Virus record (IMG/VR): IMGVR_UViG_3300036828_000534
Span: 1 to 35,205 of that record
Strand: one strand, 5' to 3'
Origin: a virus
DNA: 35,205 nt
Part shown: positions 32,801 to 35,205 of the stretch, piece by piece
Layout of the letters: the number at the start of each line of letters is the position of its first letter
Position numbering within the stretch: position 1 is the stretch's first letter
Notes under the pieces: generated by a model
Database searches by the model: none
Seen by the model: only the letters and a program-made list of their open reading frames with translations
What the model was told of the DNA's origin: nothing
Position numbers and translations under genes: made by a program

Positions 32801-33439
32801 CGTCCCGTTGTGGGCCTGAGCCGTGGTCTGGGCGATGGTGGCAGCCGTGGTGGTGGTCCAGGCTCCGATGCCGGTCTCGAACTCGCTGTTGTCCCCGCTG
32901 GCCAGGTTAGGGCCGGGGGCGAAGGTGGTGAGGCTCGGCGGCAGGTTCAGGTTGTCGAAGGTGCAGGTGGTGGTGGAGGCCTCGGCGTTGTAGGTACCGG
33001 CCTGGATCCACAGGCCTAGCTGGTTGATATGGGGGATGTCCGGGGTGCCGATCATGTTGGTCCAGCTATTGCCGTCGCGGCTGTAATCGAAGTAGATGGT
33101 GCCGCTGTACTCCCGGATCTTCAGCCAGGCATGATTGATGGGCGAATAAGTGAGACTTCCCAAAAGGGTCTGAGTACCATTGATCCACTGATAAGCATGG
33201 AGAACACCGCCAGATATCAACCAGAAGAGGGCGTTCTTCCCACCGGGGTTGTAGGTCTCATCGGTGAGGTATAGCGGATAGCACTCCAGCGAGGCCAGAC
33301 TCTGATTACCGGCGCTGGTGCAGTTGATCACCACCGAGCTATTGGTCAGGTTCCAGTAGGTGTAGGCGAAGTTCGGACCTGAATACAACTGATGATAGGT
33401 GGTGCTTCCAGCGGAGCAGGTGATCTGCAGTACGGCCAT
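29852..33439 (-). CDS. Giant repeat fibre protein
   Basis: A 1195-residue protein in four parts. Residues 1-170 resemble a concanavalin A/DUF1349-like sandwich (HAWLKIREYSGTIYFDYSRD, then a CTFDNLNL close); its first strands seem to lie in the gene upstream. Residues ~180-332 are a CBM4/9-like module (FETGIGAWTT to GEVHYADSFVL). Residues ~350-1120 are about 37 tandem 20-residue units with consensus near VALTATAGLTVAAxVTEVAS. Residues 1121-1195 are three ~26-residue repeats around LFPYP. There are almost no charged or aromatic residues in the array, as expected for a beta-solenoid shaft. The start ATG follows an in-frame TGA by one codon and has GGTGATC upstream. A neck or head fibre that binds surface sugars is inferred. 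No enzyme motif seen. Confidence 0.72.
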   Translation of the reverse strand: MAVLQITCSAGSTTYHQLYSGPNFAYTYWNLTNSSVVINCTSAGNQSLASLECYPLYLTDETYNPGGKNALFWLISGGVLHAYQWINGTQTLLGSLTYSPINHAWLKIREYSGTIYFDYSRDGNSWTNMIGTPDIPHINQLGLWIQAGTYNAEASTTTCTFDNLNLPPSLTTFAPGPNLASGDNSEFETGIGAWTTTTAATIAQTTAQAHNGTGSLQITAASTSTSFITSPRITISPNTGYYLSVWMRAATTGRICALNINFYDGGGAYISGAGGSSPGITDSTSGWLQCGLSGIPPGMISPPNAASIAISIEVFNPVAGEVHYADSFVLQTSPGATTTLSVSGDVPTTVHLSATAGMGVGAAVTQIAAVAQSASAGMTIGAAVTQVASVGMASTTALTAAGTRTVSGAVAMSATAGMTTTPVVTEVASVVQSATAGMTVAASVKQQASVALASTTTLSLATNTVWQGAAALTATAGMTMTASVKELAAVTETALTGLTIAASVTKFASLSQAATSTMTVAATSFKPAATVIPVIAGVLGAPVGIFVLSKPLVAGAVASVGLSASAGMIVQGMVTQQALVAQSATAGMAVAGVVARPAIVSLSATAGMSVAAQVQQVAVVPLAATAGMAVSGIRSVFATVPLTATAGLTVSATQTVIASVVEAATAGLSVAGVVAQQATVSLTATGALTITAQVTEVASVAMTAVAFLPITTTGQAAGTVAMTASAGLTVTTQQTVVASVVESATSGLTLTGRVTQQAAVALSAVGGLAINAIAVEVASLAMTATASLSVTTTVLVVGTVTMTAEAFLMVTGASLAGISTIMGANASLTVASVVYVGASIPMAANAGLAVVGLETYVFTVHLVASAGMTVAGGGVTYVFTVPLVASTALMVAGSTNYLFTVPLTATSGLVIAVLVTQVSVVALTGTATLTLTGLVTELANLAMTAFASLTVAERVTELASVAMTALASLAVAGSVQQIATVALTALASLVVAARVTELAGVALTATAALTMTVLVTEVAAIAMTAVTSLTTVGVVIRYGSVVMAAVASLTTTGLITEIAIYAAMAATAEMLIAHLFIPGVVPLDAETTLLVAARVTELAVVKMVAKAVMTVIGTVIYITILGKVRPGATLYPYPESEALVEITEDLTGLVRMAGALFPYPVSGAPEEDTENILGVIRVGGPLFPFPTTDPTLESQ
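29855..30079 (-). repeat. Three C-terminal LFPYP repeats
   Basis: The last 75 residues of the giant repeat protein form three units of ~26 residues: KVRPGATLYPYPESEALVEI.., LVRMAGALFPYPVSGAPEED.. and VIRVGGPLFPFPTTDPTLES. Each has V-R, then L-[YF]-P-[YF]-P, then an acidic stretch. They differ completely from the 20-residue array and end the chain, so they may anchor the fibre or cap the solenoid. Confidence 0.75.
30080..32392 (-). repeat. Coding array of ~37 x 60-bp (20-residue) repeats
   Basis: A run of imperfect 60-bp units in a single frame, so regular that motifs such as the plus-strand GCCGTCATGGCCAC fall at nearly the same column every 60 bases. Examples are VAMSATAGMTTTPVVTEVAS, VVQSATAGMTVAASVKQQAS and VALTALASLVVAARVTELAG. 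One unit has 21 residues, and one is followed by a ~30-residue non-repeat insert (GVLGAPVGIFVLSKPLVAGA) near 31760-31850. The even phasing over ~2.3 kb indicates growth by in-frame tandem duplication under selection for repeat length. Confidence 0.92.
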
Positions 33440-33442
33440 GGT

Positions 33443-33445
33443 TCA
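33443..33445 (-). other. In-frame TGA inside an apparent single domain
   Basis: Minus-strand codons read GTG ATC TGA ACC ATG GCC: the stop of the partial fibre gene, one codon, then the start of the giant repeat gene, in the same frame. The residues before the stop (LTDAFTTLDTTKWTPSDAN) look like the first strands of the sandwich domain that fills residues 1-170 of the next gene. Either the gene was split by a nonsense change, the stop is partly read through, or the halves associate after reinitiation. Confidence 0.7.
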
Positions 33446-35205
33446 GATCACCGCTATGTTGGCGTCAGAGGGCGTCCACTTGGTGGTGTCCAAAGTGGTG
33501 AAGGCATCAGTGAGATCTGCGATGGGAAGGGCACCTATGACAGTCATACCGGCCGTACCCGACATGGCGATCGAGCCGACATCGATCGGCGGTCCACTCG
33601 GGGCCAGAAACGAGGAGATGATGACATCGGTGTTCGGCCCGGTGGGCGTGCCGTTGGGCGCAGACTGCTGGTAGGAGGGGTTGGCGTTGGACTGCGAGAC
33701 GAAATAGCCGAAGCCCCAGGCATTGGGGCCGTTGGCCCCGGTTTGAATGGTGGTGACCGGTCCCCCGCCTCCGCTGGTCTGAATGCCCATGGTGAAGGTG
33801 GGGGCGGTCATGGAGCCACCCGCGGGAACGCATCCGAACACCCCCACGATTAGCTCACCTACGTGTTGCTCCGGGGCCGGGTTGACCACGGTGGTGAACC
33901 CGCTGGTGCCGGTGGCGGCGGCCGACTGATCCACATAGGGCGAGGAGGTGACCACCCCGGCCACCTCCATCAAAGTGACCACTCCCGATGGCGTCAGTAT
34001 GAAGGTGGGTGGAGTCTCGTTGGCCCCGCAGTTGGGCCGGTACCAGATGCCGATATGGCCGCTCGCAGAGGCCCGCCCGGCCACCCAGCCACCGGGGTTG
34101 GTATTCAGGGCAATGGATGAGCCTCCGTAAGCCATGGCCACCAGGAGGTTTCCGGCTGTGGTCGGCCCCAAAAACAGGGGAGAAGCCAGACCGCCGACAA
34201 AGCCGGTAGGAAGCCCCTGACTTACCACGGTGGTTAGCTGATTGGCCCACGTCTTAGGTTTGAACGTGGCTAGGTAGACAGCATTGGTGCTACCCGCCAG
34301 CGAGTTCGTGAAGCTCACACTGGTGGGAGAAGAGTTGGAGGTGGCCTGTCCATAGCCAAAGGCGACATGCTGGCCTGCTGAAGCAGTGTCGTTATTGCCA
34401 GTTACATTTATCGGTGCATTGTTGGAGGACAGGCCCGTCGTAACCGTTGCTGTGCTTCCGAAGCCATATCCCAGGGCTATGACAAGCTCGTTCGCAGGAG
34501 CGGCATCAACCGTGGCTGCGGTAGCCGTTGCTGGCGATGTTGACAAGTTGGTGATATAGGCGCTCTGATCTTGCGTGGGCGCGCCCGCCCCAGCAGGCAC
34601 CGCCATCATGCCCGAGAACTCCAACACCTGGGCGTACATCTGTCCCGACGCCTGGTTTAGGAAGGTGGGATTGGTGATTCCGGGAGTCGCGATAGTCCAA
34701 AAGATACGGACGTTATCCGAGTTCCCTGCACCAACAACCCCGGTCCAACCGGCTGGTGGCCCAGGAGGAGGGTTTGACGCGTAGACCAGGGCGACCATCA
34801 GATTGCCGGTATCGGGATTTGGCCGTGGCAGAGCCGGTGTGATGGTGGTGCCGGAGGCGCTGGTGAAGGGACCTTGGCCCACCAGTGGTGGTGGGTAATA
34901 GGGCTGGGCCAGCAGGGTGGTGATGGCCGACATGGCCACCGCGCCCGTGGGGGGCAGCCGGAAGCTGACCATGGCCACCGCGCAGCCCGTCATCTGGGTG
35001 GTGGTGTAGGTCAGGCTGTAAGTGTCAGCGGCCGAGTTCCCGGTGGTGATGCCGTAGGAGAAGCCGTAGTGATTGACGATCGAGGTGGCCGCATTGTTGG
35101 TGTTGACGGCCGTGGCCCCGTTGTTGAACGCCGGGGTGTAGACGGTGAGGGTGCGGGCCTGGCTGTTGAGGTTGGCGGCCGCCCCCAGCACCAGGTCCCC
35201 AGCAC
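33443..35205 (-). CDS. Fibre-like structural protein, C-terminal part
   Basis: The frame is open to the right window edge (codons for AGDLVLGAAANL at the border), so the true start lies outside; the GTG at 35191 is not a start. About 587 residues are visible, with about two and a half copies of a ~200-residue domain marked by [AT]GNL[ML]VAxxY, a following GGW or AGW, and a strand near the end (ELVIALGYGF, ELIVGVFGC). Single copies of the 20-residue repeat motif appear between domains (GAVAMSAITTLL) and near the C-terminus (VGSIAMSGTAGMTVIGA), tying it to the next gene. The protein ends in what looks like the first part of a sandwich domain continued in that gene. Probably a head, neck or fibre protein; role inferred. 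Confidence 0.65.
   Translation of the reverse strand, partial: AGDLVLGAAANLNSQARTLTVYTPAFNNGATAVNTNNAATSIVNHYGFSYGITTGNSAADTYSLTYTTTQMTGCAVAMVSFRLPPTGAVAMSAITTLLAQPYYPPPLVGQGPFTSASGTTITPALPRPNPDTGNLMVALVYASNPPPGPPAGWTGVVGAGNSDNVRIFWTIATPGITNPTFLNQASGQMYAQVLEFSGMMAVPAGAGAPTQDQSAYITNLSTSPATATAATVDAAPANELVIALGYGFGSTATVTTGLSSNNAPINVTGNNDTASAGQHVAFGYGQATSNSSPTSVSFTNSLAGSTNAVYLATFKPKTWANQLTTVVSQGLPTGFVGGLASPLFLGPTTAGNLLVAMAYGGSSIALNTNPGGWVAGRASASGHIGIWYRPNCGANETPPTFILTPSGVVTLMEVAGVVTSSPYVDQSAAATGTSGFTTVVNPAPEQHVGELIVGVFGCVPAGGSMTAPTFTMGIQTSGGGGPVTTIQTGANGPNAWGFGYFVSQSNANPSYQQSAPNGTPTGPNTDVIISSFLAPSGPPIDVGSIAMSGTAGMTVIGALPIADLTDAFTTLDTTKWTPSDANIAVI
33446..33452 (-). promoter_or_regulatory. Possible reinitiation RBS before repeat gene
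   Basis: GGTGATC on the minus strand matches the 3' end of the extended consensus AAGGAGGTGATC and lies 6 nt before ATG 33439, overlapping the final codons of the upstream gene. It supports independent initiation or reinitiation of the repeat gene after the TGA. Confidence 0.45.

Noticed and set aside
33443-33445. Genome-wide reassignment of TGA as a sense codon
   Set aside because: TGA is the normal stop of many genes here, often overlapping the next start as TGATG or ATGA, so any readthrough would be local.
1-35205. tRNA or other structured RNA genes
   Set aside because: I saw no cloverleaf-like sequences or conserved RNA motifs on either strand by eye; nearly all of the window is occupied by protein genes.

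Overview
This window looks like the tail-and-neck half of the structural gene cluster of a contractile-tailed (myovirus-type) bacteriophage or closely related prophage. The evidence is an unmistakable gene series: tail sheath, tail tube, a frameshifting tail-assembly chaperone pair, tape measure, a hub with a peptidase, a gp25-like wedge protein, baseplate J and a giant distal tail protein. The DNA is GC-rich. The HNH endonuclease closely resembles those I know from actinobacteriophages, and the tail carries three peptidoglycan-cutting domains, so an actinobacterial host is my inference, not something proven here. No head, terminase, integrase, holin or tRNA gene is visible. Head genes would be expected beyond the right edge.

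All genes but one read leftwards (minus strand). They are packed tightly, mostly with TGATG, TAATG or ATGA stop/start overlaps, which suggests one long, translationally coupled operon. In transcription order (right to left) the layout is as follows. (1) 35205-29852: fibre-like adhesive proteins, with about 37 tandem 20-residue repeats and a domain that spans an in-frame TGA between two genes. (2) 29855-24087: neck or connector candidates, three small divergent fibre-type proteins, and a fusion of adhesin-like domains to a zinc-finger connector domain. (3) 24078-21131: tail-terminator candidate, sheath, tube and a small membrane protein. (4) 21112-17668: chaperones G and G-T joined by a -1 frameshift at GGGAAAA, then the tape measure. 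(5) 17668-11434: two tandem paralogous tail lysins (amidase and glucosaminidase types), two small unknowns and the hub/NlpC-P60 protein. A plus-strand HNH endonuclease gene sits among them at 13893-14345. (6) 11437-2154: spike-like protein with a C1q-like tip, gp25, gpJ and a 1909-residue tail protein. (7) 2095-1: a small unknown gene with its own strong ribosome binding site, an SF2/SNF2-type helicase, and a gene running off the window.

Working model: the tube and sheath assemble around the tape measure with help from the chaperones. The baseplate (hub, wedge, J, giant protein) carries carbohydrate-binding modules, and the tail tip carries hydrolases predicted to attack three different bonds of peptidoglycan. 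The neck side carries unusually large repetitive fibres. The most unusual features are the 20-residue repeat protein and its split domain, the lysin pair made by duplication plus C-terminal domain exchange, and the adhesin/neck fusion. There is no gene-free stretch longer than 300 bases.
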